A DNA stretch of 64,000 nucleotides from Leptobrachium leishanense (Eukaryota; Chordata; Amphibia; Anura; Megophryidae): assembly GCA_009667805.1 (NCBI GenBank), contig CM019069.1, positions 53,572,422 through 53,636,421 of the forward strand. The letters are read 5' to 3'. The position numbers and the translations under genes are program-made. Positions 13,815 through 25,100 of this stretch are shown here, piece by piece (the first letter of the stretch is position 1; each line of letters starts with the position of its first letter). The notes below the pieces were generated by a model, which made no database searches, was not told the origin of the DNA, and saw only the letters and a program-made list of their open reading frames with translations.

Positions 13815-14825
13815 TTTTCGCAGTTACAAGTTTTTATAAAGCGCTAACAAGTTCTGTAGCGCTGTGCAATGGGAGGCAGAATAACAAATATACATACAGG
13901 TTCAACACACCGTACAGTAGGAGAGAGGACCCTGCTCAAGAGCTTGCAATCTAAGAGGATAGGGGTGACACAGTAGGTGAGGGTTAATCAAGAATATGAA
14001 ATCTAGAAGTGCATGTGGGCTGTGGGAAAAAAACAGAGGCGGATTAGTGAGTGAGATGATAGGCTTCTCTAAAGTAATGTGTTTTCAGAGACTTCTTGAA
14101 GGACTGGAGAGACGGGGCGAGTCTGATGTTGCGGGGAGGGAGTTACAAAGAAAGGGGGCAGCTCGGAAGAAGTCTTGAAGGTGACAGTTGGGGTGAGGGT
14201 ACGTGAAGCTGATTGATGGCATCAGATCATTGGCTGAGCGAAGTGGACGTGATTGGATGTACCTGTTAATAAGGGAGGAGGTGTAGGTAGGGGCGCGGTT
14301 ATGTAGAGCTGTGTATGTGGGCACCAATATTTTGAATTGGATTCTACAGGAAACAGGGAGCCAGTGTAGAGATTGACAAAGGGGGGAGGTGAGGTAGGTG
14401 AACCTGGCGCAGGAATCACAACAGACTGCAGAGGGAGAATCTGGGATCTTAAGGTCAGAGAGAAGGAGGTTACAGTAGTCAAGGCGAGAAATAATAAGCG
14501 CTTGGATGAGCATTTTAGCTGAGTCCTGATAAGACCGGGGTGGATGCGTGCCATGTTTTTTTAGGTGGAAGTAGCAAGATTTGGTTAGCGACTGAATGTG
14601 AGGAGTAAAGGAGAGATCAGAGTCTAGGAGGACACAGAGGCACCGGGTCTGTGAGGTAGAAGTAATAGTGGCACCATTAGCCTGAAGTGAAATGGGTACA
14701 GGAATGTTAGTTTTAGAGGAAGGGAAGACGAGAATTTCAGTTTTAGAGAGGTTAAGCTTTAGGGAATGGGAAGTCATCCAGTCAGAGACAGCTGACAGGC
14801 AGGCAGTAACACGGTCCACCATTTC
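13815..14825 (-). mobile_element. L2-like LINE fragment, 3' end with reverse-transcriptase remnants
   Basis: The minus-strand frame 14822-14085 contains SHSLKLNLSKTEILVF, LISRLDYCNLLLSDL and CQSLHWLPVSCRIQFKIL, which are the thumb and C-terminal motifs of L2/CR1-type reverse transcriptases. The 3' end, near 13815-13880, has the GCGCT...TGTAGCGCTGTGC sequence typical of L2 tails. The copy is 5' truncated and has lost part of its reading frame. Confidence 0.8.
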
Positions 14826-14972
14826 CCATTTCCCATTGTATCATTATTTTCACCGTATACCACCTTTACACTCACTGGGTTCCTTTTTCAAGACGTATGC
14901 GTAACATAGGTAGAGGTCACCAATGATCCAAATTTTCATTTATTAGATGGCATGTAGTACATCATTCTATTA

Positions 14973-15490
14973 AAAACTGCCTGGCTGGAAAAAAGAAAGT
15001 CACAACCTTGATGTAACTAAGCAAATAGGTGTGAGCCTTCCAATGGATAATTCCTGCAGTGATTAATATGTTTCGGCTGCAATAAGTGAGGTCATGTGAC
15101 TCCCTGAATATACTGAATGAGCAGTTTTTTCCATCAATGTATCTTTTTTTTCTCCTCTGATGGCGCGGGCATGTTCCAGGATGCCAGGATTCATCGGGCT
15201 CATGTTGTGCAAGAGTGGTTCAGGGAGCATGAGACGTCATTTTCACACATGGATTGGCCATCATTGAGAATTTTTGAGATGTGCCTGAGAAGACTTTATG
15301 CCACGGTCTGACTCTTGCATCAATCATCAATACAAGATCTTGACAAATTAATCCAACTGTGGATGGAGATGTTGTGACACTGCATAAGCTTATCGAAAGG
15401 TCATGGTGAATGCATGCTGTAATCAAAGCAAAAGGCGGTCGAAAGCAATATTAGCGTGTGTGACTTTTTTCTGGTCAGGCTGTGTGTGTG
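14973..15490 (+). mobile_element. Internally deleted Tc1-type element with a transposase remnant
   Basis: The left end ACTGCCTGGCTGGAAAAAAG, then AAAGTCACA, pairs with the right end TGTGACTTTTTTCTGGTCAG. The plus-strand piece at about 15160-15290 translates as [20 protein letters not shown], then HMDWPS. This resembles the second catalytic-Asp region of Tc1 transposases (DNA-IH in intact relatives), here with a residue lost. Everything upstream of the transposase C-terminal part is deleted. It differs from the intact Tc1 at 10237. Confidence 0.65.
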
Positions 15491-15989
15491 CTGGTGAAAA
15501 GAATCTACTAATGTTATCAAAATATGGATTGTAAAACTATCCCATATCAGTGTGTTTTGAAAATACAACATCTTTAGTAGAGGAGTGAAATATTGAGGGT
15601 TTTTGGTGAATACGGTTGTACATTTTTCATCAGTGTAGCTTAATTGGAATTGCTTTTTATTTTTGCAAATGATCTTAATCTTTGCTTTTAAGCCCAAAGT
15701 CTGTTTTCAAAGTATAATAAGGAATAAATACATTTTACGGAGGATCTTGGCATCAACTGTCACTGACCTCGCTGCCGGCGCCGTAAGAACGCCAAATCTG
15801 GTGCTGCTCCACTATGAGACTCCAGCAACCCCTTTCATGTATGTACTCAACTATGGTTCCAGACTGGAGGTTATCCCTGTCATGTGTGGTCTCCAGGTGC
15901 CCAGGAGTCCACGCCAGGTTTTCTTGTACTTTCTCAACTCAGGCGTGGGCAGGGCCTCAACCTCCTTTATGGTGCACTCCATCCTCATC

Positions 15990-16740
15990 AGAGTGCTTCT
16001 GTATTGAAGTGCTTCAGTGGTGTCTGACCAGTCTATAGTGCACATCATACCCTGTCTGGATATTCCTCACGACCCTCCTCTGTGTTCCTGACTCCCACCA
16101 TGATAACCTTGGTACTACATTCTGTTCCTGACTACCCATCGTGATATCCTTTCTACACCATTGTGTTCCCGACTACCCATTGTGATCCCTTGCTACCCAC
16201 CATTCCTCCAGCCTACCCTCCGTGCCTCCCAGCGTTCCTGTGCCATCTGCTTTACTGAACTCTGCTAAGGACTTTGACCACCCTTCTGCTAGCCACCTGC
16301 CTCGACCCTTGCTATGGACTGTGACTATTCTTAATTGGATTGCCCCTTACTCGAAACCTTGCCTTGTTCACCCTGTTGCCCATATTGTGCCTGGACTTCT
16401 GCCCACTATGTCTCCTGGTCCCCAGCCCCTCCTTGTCCTGTCTAAGTCTCCTTGCGTCCTTTAGTTTCCATGTCTCCTGATTTCTGTTAGTCAGTCCTCT
16501 TCCTGTCCTGCCCCTTTGTCTTTATTCTAGTATTCTGTGTATCTTCTGTCCAGCCTTGTTCCTGTCCTGTCCACCTGTCTGTTCTTCAACCCCTTTCCTG
16601 TCCTGTCTGCCTGGTGTGTTCAGTCCTGTGTATTATGTACATCTGACCAGCCCCATTCCCGTCTCACCCAGCCACCTCCTATACTTCCCTACTATTCAAT
16701 GCTGCTTTTTGCTTTACTCCTGGTGTTCCTTGTTTAATAA
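15990..16740. repeat. Pyrimidine-rich stretch, possible repeat
   Basis: The plus strand is strongly C/T-rich, with irregular recurrences of TTCCTGTCCTG, TGTGTTCCTGAC and ACCCATTGTGAT. Open frames at 16222-16464 and 16537-16834 reflect the composition and show no domain. It may belong to an unrecognised element running from about 15740 to 16840. No function is visible. Confidence 0.4.
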
Positions 16741-16934
16741 ACCTTTATTCGTTATACCCCCTATATATTTGCCTCCCTCCACTCTGTTGCCGCACACTGG
16801 GCTCGAACCTGCAACTCCGCATACTGAACCCTGACATCACAAAGGCAAAAAAAGAATGACTTGCTGATCAGTGACACATTAAAAATAGAAAATGCAAGAA
16901 TGAAAAAGTCGCTTTTGATGGTGCAGATAACTCA

Positions 16935-17864
16935 TTTATTGAAATAAAGCATGTTATCTCCAGGAGGTTCATTAATTTAAATAATGCTTCAATCATAACA
17001 ATACTACAGGAAATAACTACAATAAAGTGAAGGGCATTAGGAAGATGTTGACAACAGTTTGGGTAACTGTGGCACATTGCTTAATTGCCCTGTTCTCACT
17101 AATGGTTTCCATTCTACCACACACAATCACTGCACCCTTTAAACCTCCTAGGAGTGGGCACCGATTCTGCACTCAAGTCCCTTAACTTGCTTTGCTGAGG
17201 GTATGGCCAGGTGTTGTGTTTGCGAAAGTAAGTTGAGGGAGTCAATGTGTCAGAAAAAGCGCAGAGAAATATTTTATGAACAAAGCGCTGGCCGTGCACT
17301 TTGAACAAAAATATGATTTGTCTCTTAAAAGTCGATAACGTTGTCTGCAGAATAATGTAAATATCTCAGTGTTGCAAGCAGAGGGTAGATGCAAACAACA
17401 CCTATTTATTTAGCATTATCTTTGTAGTTGTTTGAGTCCGTATAGTTCGTGTACAGCATCCTCTATTGGGTGTAGGTCTTCTTCAACAGGGAGTCTCTCA
17501 ACCTGCTGAGGCATTCTTGGTCATCAACGTTGTGTTGAGGCACGTAGATTAGTGGTGGGCAAGGTATTCGCTTCCTGAGAAACTTTCTCCTGCCCACCGT
17601 TGGTTCCAGGTACATTTTAAAAGGTCACAAAATATATAGTACAAAACTCCATAACCGGTAAATTCGGCTATATACAGTATGTACACGTCATTTAAATAAG
17701 TTTCAACTCACTTAAGTGAAATAAGATTAAGTTACAGTGTAAATGTTCTCGGACTTTGCCTTATACAGGTAGGTACAAAAATAGCTTTTATATTTACAAA
17801 TTCGTTAATCTAGTTTTAGTTGGTCACTTGTAAAAGTACAAGTGCTTGTAAACGGTTGATCGCT
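16935..17864 (-). other. TTN: TTN 3' UTR (probable extent)
   Basis: The region directly follows the titin stop codon on the minus strand. Candidate AATAAA signals on the minus strand are at 17410-17405 and 16940-16935, about 455 and 925 nt after the stop. No open frame of note is present. The true cleavage site cannot be decided without transcripts. Confidence 0.5.
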
Positions 17865-18163
17865 TTAAGGTGATCGGACGCTGATTTTGACGGACGCTGA
17901 GTCCGTTCCGAATATGTTAGACAGTGTCAGTGTGTAAAGTCCACTATCCCTTTTCTGCACGTCCATGATGGTAAGGGTGGTTAAGTCTTCATCAGTTTCG
18001 ATGTGTACTCTGCCCTTTTGTTCTTTGGAAGGCACTGGCTGTCCAGCTTGGGCCCATGAAGCATCTGGAGTTGGTTCTCCAGAGAAGGCACATGCCACGG
18101 TAAGGACTTTGCCCACATCTATGCTGACGTCAGATGGAAGTGCTTCAATTTTGGGAGAAGATC
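17865..18163 (-). CDS. TTN: Titin last exon: Ig domain M10 and stop (Mex6)
   Basis: After completing a split Gly codon (G|GA), the exon encodes SSPKIEALPSDVSIDVGKVL, then the Ig domain with CAFSGEPTP, TIMDVQKRDSGLYTL and a C-terminal KISVRSP followed by TAA. Human M10 ends in the same way (IRSI, from memory). The usual Ig Cys and the DSGLYTL strand are kept. The tryptophan is in DASWAQAG. M10 binds obscurin and obscurin-like 1 at the M-band in mammals. The acceptor is ATTTTGAAG. Confidence 0.95.
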
Positions 18164-18697
18164 CTTCAAAATAAAAACAAAAGCACAGAAATAATATTAA
18201 TATATATCCATCTATATATAGTATTGGTTAGAAATGGAAGGGTTAAAGGCAAGCAAGCAGATCTCCATGTGGCTGTTGAGCTTGAAAATGCGACCAGTTA
18301 TATTAGTGTTGATTTATGCAAAGGAAAGGCTATAGATAAAACTAGAAGGTCTCAAGATACATGAAATAGATAAAAATCGATTTCGGATGCAATAAAATAA
18401 AAAAAAAAAAGCCTATTGCTTGCAGATAACTCCTTAATTACGGACATCAGCCACTCGGTTTATAATATGGACATAAGACAAAATTTATAGATTACCACTC
18501 AGTGGATGATCTACTAAATCCAGAAATCTGAAAGCAGAACCTAAATTTTCATTTTTTTTTATCTTTGTATTACCTCTTTCAGGATGGCAAATTATTACAA
18601 AAAGTCCAGCTTTAAGGGGAAGAGAAGACAACAATTATTTCGTTCTGGTATGAGCCTGGTACAACAATGCGATCCAGCACTGCTTAACCCCTCTTAC

Positions 18698-18991
18698 CTT
18701 TTATTCCCGCTGAGATCATTTTGCTGGATAAGCTTTCCATTTGCCTCATACTCGATTTTTCCATTATGCTGCTGGAGCTCATCTCCATGAATGAGGCTTC
18801 TTTCATGGAAGACATACTTGACATACTTGAAAATTTGCTTTCAGAGATGCTGCTGCTGCTGCTGCTGCTGAAGGAAGCTTCTTGTATTCTAGAGGCAGAC
18901 ATCTGCAGTGACTGAGCAGCAAAGCTCTCCTGCAGGCTAGTTTCATCAGCTGCTTTTAGCACAAGCTGCCTTGTAGGTTCTTCAACAAGAT
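18698..18991 (-). CDS. TTN: Titin is7 exon (Mex5), Ser-rich
   Basis: The exon reads LVEEPTRQLVLKAADETSLQ, then ESFAAQSLQMSASRIQEASF, a Ser run and many SSM repeats, ending SKMISAGIK and the first base of Gly. It matches mammalian Mex5 (LVEEP...ESFAAQS...QEASFSS, from memory) in order and length. In mammals this insertion binds calpain-3 and the exon is alternatively spliced. Phase 1 at both ends means skipping keeps the frame. A (CTG)7 run on the plus strand at 18850-18870 encodes part of the Ser run. Confidence 0.93.
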
Positions 18992-19159
18992 CTGTAAGAT
19001 ATTCAAAGTCATAATTACCAAAAAATGATATTATGACCTTTGATGCAATGTATGTGTTTTTTTCCATTCAGTCCCCCATCTGTATACCTAATTATGCAAT
19101 AAAATATCATTCCAAGAGATATATACGTATAATATGTATATTGTTACAGTAAAACACTA

Positions 19160-19925
19160 GAGGCCCTATTACATTCTTAACCCTAGCATTAGCGCTCAGA
19201 TATGTGAGCGTTAGCGCTAGGTTAAGTGACTGAACCGCAGCCACCCCTTATTACGCCCGAATGCTAACGGGTTAAAAAATCCATTAGTGCATCAGGGATT
19301 ACGCTAAATTGCGCGAGCTTATTATACTTTATGCTCCCTATACTTAACATCTACCTGTGGTTAACATTTTTGTTACCACATCTGCGTGGAAATTAGCATT
19401 AGGACTTTGTAATCCCAATGCTAATTACTGCGCCGATGTGGTAACAAAAAAGTTAACCACAGGTAGAAGCTGGTGCTAACTGATACCGCTTCTGCAGAAT
19501 CAGAATTTAGGCACCAGCCTAAAACCCCCTCAGAAATCAGATACTCACCTCTAATCCTGCGGCACGAACAGTGGCCCGATCCGCTGCCTCTGGCCGACGG
19601 AAGCAGAGTGAGACTGGGAACAAATAGTCCCCAGCCTTCCTCTGTGAATCATTTCGCAGCCCTGCCCGGTCTTGCGAGAGCAAGATCGCACAGGGCTCAA
19701 GACCCGGCAGCACAACCCTCCATGGAGTCCTATGGACTCCAGGAGGTGATACTTACAGAGGTGCGATACTGGGAGTATCAGGGAGGGTTGCGCTGCATTA
19801 TGGGGCAGGCTACTGAATTAACACATGCCCTGGAATATGGTGCCAAAATGGGGATGCTACAGAAAAACCTGGCAGGCTTTCCCAGTTAGCATCCCCATTT
19901 TAGTGCCAACATTATAATAGTGTCC
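19160..19925. mobile_element. MITE family B, copy 2
   Basis: The termini GAGGCCCTATTACATTC and CATTATAATAGTGTCC form an imperfect inverted repeat flanked by TA at 19158-19159 and 19926-19927. Internal segments such as GAAGCTGGTGCTAACTGATA recall copy 3 at 36089. It lies in the titin intron before Mex5. The 138-codon frame at 19473-19889 is inside and is not taken as a gene. Confidence 0.65.
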
Positions 19926-20435
19926 TAAATGGGCACACAATAGAGTTTGAAAAAAAATGGAACATATAAAATGTTCCTTTGTACCTATCACGTCACTTGT
20001 TCGGGACTGGATCCACGAGGTAGAACACTAGATCCATAGAGGGCCTGATACATAGGGCTCACAGTTCGCTGGTTAAACACCTCTTGCGGTGGTTCTATTG
20101 GACACCTACCCCACCCTAAATGGCTTGATGTGGACAAGGGTGCCTGTAGCTGGTGGGCCCAGCCATCTTTCGAGTGGGTGTTTTGGGTGACTTTACCGTC
20201 CGTTAATATGTGGAATGGGTGGGTTTGCTTTTTAGGTCCTCCCCATCTTGTTTTCCTTATCCTCCCCTCCCCCTCATTTCTTCTTCTTTTCTTTTTTTGT
20301 TTCCCTGGTTCACTATTAGCATCTGACCGTATAATGCCCGTGTTCACCTTGCTATATTCTTAGGATGTCTGATGTTTATACTTACAGTTTGCTTAAAACC
20401 TATTATGATAATAAGATAAATTGGTCAGGTCCCCC

Positions 20436-20590
20436 TAGCAGGCCAGATTTTAAGGATTACCTTGGGGAAATGCAGACTGAATCCTGTAATCACTGAGGAG
20501 CAAATCATATCACCTGTGCTGTGCTTCAAATACAGTATCTGGTAAACCTGACCTTTTAGGGGAATGAGGACCAGGGTTGGAAAAACAATT
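20436..20590. repeat. Interspersed repeat, second copy of the 1-160 sequence
   Basis: The sequence is strongly similar to the window start, with the shared runs CAGACTGAATCCTG and CAAATCATATCACC. Orientation is the same. It lies in a titin intron. No terminal repeats were recognised. Confidence 0.6.
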
Positions 20591-20964
20591 ATCCTTGGGT
20601 ATTGATTGCAAGGTGTATTGGGTGGTCTATAGTATTAGTGCAAGTGACTACTACTTATAGATTTAGGTTATAGGCATATATAGTGGACCTGTACCCTAGC
20701 ATTAAGCCATGCTTATGAGTTAGGAGTTGTTTGGTCTAAATTGTGATCAGGTGTCTCTTCAAGTCTATTCTTTCCATTAAATATTTAAAATGGTAAGATT
20801 AATTACATAACTATTATTCTCCACACTGGGATACTATAGATTGAATTGACATGCATGATTTTGAAGTTGACATTTTCGCTAATTAAATTCGAAACTAGAA
20901 ATAATGTAAATTATAGGTGTTAACGAAAAGGTATTACTGTTGCAAATAATAAAATACTACTTAC

Positions 20965-21118
20965 GCAGCACATTCAAGGAAGCGGTAGCAGAGGATTGTC
21001 CGTGGTAATTTTTTGCACTGACCGTGTATTTGCCAGTGTCTCTTTCTTTTGCACTTTGAATTTCAAGGGTATACACATTTTTAGAACGAGACACTTTTAT
21101 GTGAGAGGAAACAGAAAT
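20965..21118 (-). CDS. TTN: Titin exon encoding the second half of Ig M9
   Basis: The 154-nt exon reads ISVSSHIKVSRSKNVYTLEI, then AKERDTGKYTVSAKNYHGQS and ASLNVL, which are the C-terminal strands of Ig M9 with the DTGKYTVSAKN motif. It starts in phase 0 and ends in phase 1 (C|AT, His, followed by LVEEP). Together with the end of the previous exon (EVEWFKDNVL) it completes one Ig fold. Confidence 0.92.
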
Positions 21119-21229
21119 CTAAAAAGAAAGAAAAAAAAACCAAAACAACCGTTCAAGAATTGAATCAATGAAAGACGTTAAACAACATATCCGAAGATTA
21201 AATCTTAACATTTATTTAACATTTCTTAT

Positions 21230-21841
21230 TGTGACGGAATGGTCTTGAGGGTGCATGGACCTAGAGATGCATTTGGGAAGTGCGTGCTTTATGTTTTGTG
21301 TTGTTTCCCAGCCCTCTCCTGTGTTGGAGTCATCCTGTACCAACAGTTCTAGGTGCAGGGTGTTTGTGTTTTCTGTGCCCTATTCCCCGATGTCTATATT
21401 ATATTTTTATTCCCTTATGTATTTATTGTAGTATCATGTTGTATACACTGTGCTGTTTTCCTTATGTGTATCTATAAGTAATGGATTCCATTGTCTTTCC
21501 CTGCTTCCACCAACACCACCCCCAGGAACTGGCTTAAACTAGTTCTCCCTGCCCCCCTGCTTTAGCCTTTGTTTCACCAGGGCATGTGTGTGGGAGGGGG
21601 AGGCTATTGAAAGGCTCTGCAGCATGGAAACACTTGGGCAGTGTTTTTTCATAGTTTTTCTGTATAGTCCCCCTGTTTGTGTTTGTAACTGTAAACACTG
21701 TAAATAAATTCATTCCCATTTTGGTTTTCCCCTGCAAAGGAGCTCCGGTTATTGACTGGGTTTTTGGCCAGAATCAGTACTCCTTCGGAATACTGACGCA
21801 TGGGGAGCATTCTGCATGTGGGTACGGGATCCCACGTTACA
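21230..21841. mobile_element. Solo LTR
   Basis: The 612-bp segment starts TGTGACGGAATGG, ends CCCACGTTACA and is flanked by a perfect 5-bp direct repeat CTTAT at 21225-21229 and 21842-21846. TG...CA ends and a 5-bp duplication are the signature of an LTR retroelement. An AATAAA (TAAATAAATTC) lies near 21703. No internal retroviral or gypsy coding sequence is present, so this is the product of LTR-LTR recombination. It lies in the intron that splits Ig M9. Confidence 0.78.
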
Positions 21842-22178
21842 CTTATCTTAACATTACTCATCTTGAACCTGCTTTTACCTGCCTTAATTCAAGAGCATTT
21901 TTTACTTGTACTGGACTCTTCATAAATAACCACATAAGCCTATTTTTCGCAAGGATTTTCAGATGCAATACCCTTGTAATAAAGTTATTTTTAATGTAAA
22001 TACTCTACGTTAAGAAGCCATTTGCTTCTTAAATTTTTCAAACCTGACTAATGGCAGTATTACTTTTTTCTCTGCAAACTAAAGAACACATTGAAGGATT
22101 ATCATTATAGTTTTTGCCTATGTCTAACTTGCCTGATGCATGCATGTTCTTAAATAAAAAATAGAAATCATTACTTAC

Positions 22179-25100
22179 AAGTACGTTGTCTTTAAACCAT
22201 TCCACTTCTGGGGAGGGATCTCCTGTGATTTCACACTTGAACACAACATCTTGACCTTCATTGACAGTTTGAGACTTGGGTTGATAGACAAAAGATGGTG
22301 CATTCGACTGATCTTTGCTGAGTGTCAGATCAAACTGGCATTTGATAATACCTTGATCAGTTTTAGCTTCACAGGTGAGGATCCCTTGATTTTTTGCACT
22401 GATGTTTTTGATGGTTAAAGTTTGATCACTTCCAGACACCCCATATCTATACTCCTCAGAGTTCTTCAGTTCTGATCCATTGAGCATCCACTTTACTTGT
22501 GATGCCCCAAGTATGTCGGCTTTCAGAGAGACTTTCTGACCCTCACTGAAACTGATGTGGCTCACTGACTTTTTCACCTCTGTTTGAACACTTTTGATTT
22601 CTTGTGAGACCAAGTCAGTTTTAGTAATTTCTTCGTGAACCACTGATTGTGCTAACTGAGCAGATTTCTTAGCTTCAATTACACTTGTAACCTGGGAAAA
22701 CACACTTTTAAAGACTTGCCCCACAAACTGCAAGGTGGTCCTAGAGACCCCACCTTCTCCAGTAATTTCACAGATGTATTCACCCTGATCAGCGGATGAA
22801 ATGTTAAGGATGGTCAGTTCGTATGTCCCATCTGCAGAATAATGAAAACTGAAATGGCCATCTTCCTTTAATTTTTTGCCATCTTTCAGCCATGCAACTT
22901 CTCTCCCATTAAGTAGGGTACTTTCGACAATGCATGACAGTTTGACTTTATCAGCGCTAGCTGCAGCCTTTAGATTCTGAGATATCTTTGGAGCTGAAAC
23001 AGTTGGAAGTTGTACTTTATCTGCAGGAGACTTGCCTGATGGTTTACCTTTTGTAGTTACAGGCTCTGGAGACTTCACCCTACGTGGTGACTTTATAGCA
23101 TCATGTGACTTTTTGTGAGGCTCCGGGGATTTTACTCTAGTTGGTGGTGCAATGCTTTTTTCAGATGTCTTTGCCTTCTTAATTGTTAAACTGAAGTGGG
23201 CTTCTTGCTTTCCTTCTGAATTTTCCACTATTACAGTGTAGTTTCCTTCATCAGAATGCTTCACAGAAAGTATTTCAAAAGAAGACTTGTATTTCGTGGA
23301 TGTTACTTGGTGACGAAGAGATGATACAATTGGTTGTCCTTCCAAAAACCATGTCACTGAGGGTGTTGGTTCACCATCAAAGTCACAAGAGAATCTGGCA
23401 TTATCACCTTCAGAAACGGTAAGTGACTGTGGCCTGGTTAGGATTTTTGCAGGCTCTGAGGTCTTAAATTTCCGGTGTACAACACGTTCCTCTACAGCTC
23501 TGGCTTCAGCTGCAGAGACTCTTTTTTCCTCTGATGCATAATACTCTAATGATTCTCTGGATTCTCTTGAAGCTGTCACTTGTGATCTAACTTCTCTTCT
23601 CTCTGAGCTGGCCTCAAGTTCAGAGGTTTTCTTGAATGAGGAAACAGCATAGTCTTCTGTTTTTATCAGCTCTGGAAAAGCAGACCTAGGTACTATGTCA
23701 TCTTTGCGCTTAGGAGTGTAGGTATAATAATCGTCTCCTGCAATATCTAATGTTGCATAATCAGAGGTCTCTCCTTTATAGTTTGTACAGACTGCACGGT
23801 ATGTTCCACTGTCTTCGGAATGACAATGAACAATTTCTAGTGTTAGGACACCACTCACATTAGTTATGTGGTACTTGCTGCTCTCCTGAATTTCTACTCC
23901 ATTGTGGTACCACTTAACGTCACCTGTAGGTTTTGACTGGACATTTAGAATGAACCTAGTACTTTGGCCAATGGGTACACGGTGGGAGCGCATTCTCAAT
24001 GTTATACGAGGAGCATGATCTAGGGTGAAAGGTTGTTGTGTTAAAACTTCATATTGCCGTTCTGATGTCTTCTGGGTTTTTAGAGCAGCTTTCATTGACT
24101 CATATCGTGAAAATATATCAAATCTTGCTGTTCTTTCAAAGCGTGAAAGAGATCTTTCACTGGACACAGGGCTCGGTGACCGAGGTCTTGTCCTCTCAGG
24201 AGTTGGAGATCTTCTTTCTGGTTCACGAACTTCAGCAGGCCTTGAACGAGGTCTTATTAGTTCAGATACAGGGCGCATTAATTCAATGTAAGTAGGAGAA
24301 AGTGATCTTCTTCTTCTAAGCAGTCTTGAAACCTCTGGCGATGATTCACGGACGTGCCTAGAAGATTTTACTGTTGCCTCAGACTCTTCCACATCTGTAA
24401 TTTCAGTTACTTCTCTTTCTCTTCTTGTTCTGACTCTTGATTTTTCCTGTCTCTCCAGGTATGCAAGGTCACTTGTGTATTGAGAAAGCCGCTGAGTGGT
24501 TGTGTAGGGGCGCAGTAATTCTTCATCCTCTCTTTCACCAATTACTCTTTCTTTCTGTTTTGGTGGTTTGTATACGGCTCTGTCATGCCGTTGTCGGAGA
24601 TCTGCAAAGGTTGTTCCTGTTTCTTCTTTAGTTGGAATATGGTAGCTTGAATACAATGCTTCTGATTCACGTCTCCTTTCAGTGCTTACTTGTGCTGCTG
24701 GTGATGCGTACCGAAGAGTGGACAGTTCAAACCTTAGTGGACTACGACTTGGGGGAGAGGCAGAAAAACCAAGCTCGAGCTCCTCTTCTAGACGGAGTCT
24801 TTCTTCTTCAACTCTTTTCATAGCCAAGTAATCATCAACAGAGAGAAGTAGTTCATCGTCAGATACATCTCCTAGAGAACGTCTTCGTGGTCTGTAATAA
24901 AGCTCATAGTCAGGTGATGGTGTACGACGACGTGCTGGTCTCACTGTTTCAAGATCATCCTGTGAAAGTTTCGGTATGCGCCATTTCGGCTTATATTGGT
25001 CAGTTATGCGTGGAAGAGGCATCACATAAAATTGCTCCCACCTTGAAAGGCGAATGCGTTTTGGACGTTTTTGAACAATGCGCTCAAGAGGTCCTGGCAT

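Noticed and set aside
16222..16834. Plus-strand open frames in the C/T-rich region
   Set aside because: The Pro/Leu/Ser-rich translations follow from pyrimidine-rich DNA; no motif or homology is recognised.
19473..19889. 138-codon plus-strand open frame
   Set aside because: It is inside MITE family B copy 2 and antisense to TTN; no domain or splice signals support it.
22560..22740. A hidden intron carrying an Ig M7 exon inside the large M-band exon
   Set aside because: The reading frame is continuous through conserved sequence on both sides, and the space between M6 and M8 is far too small for an Ig domain.
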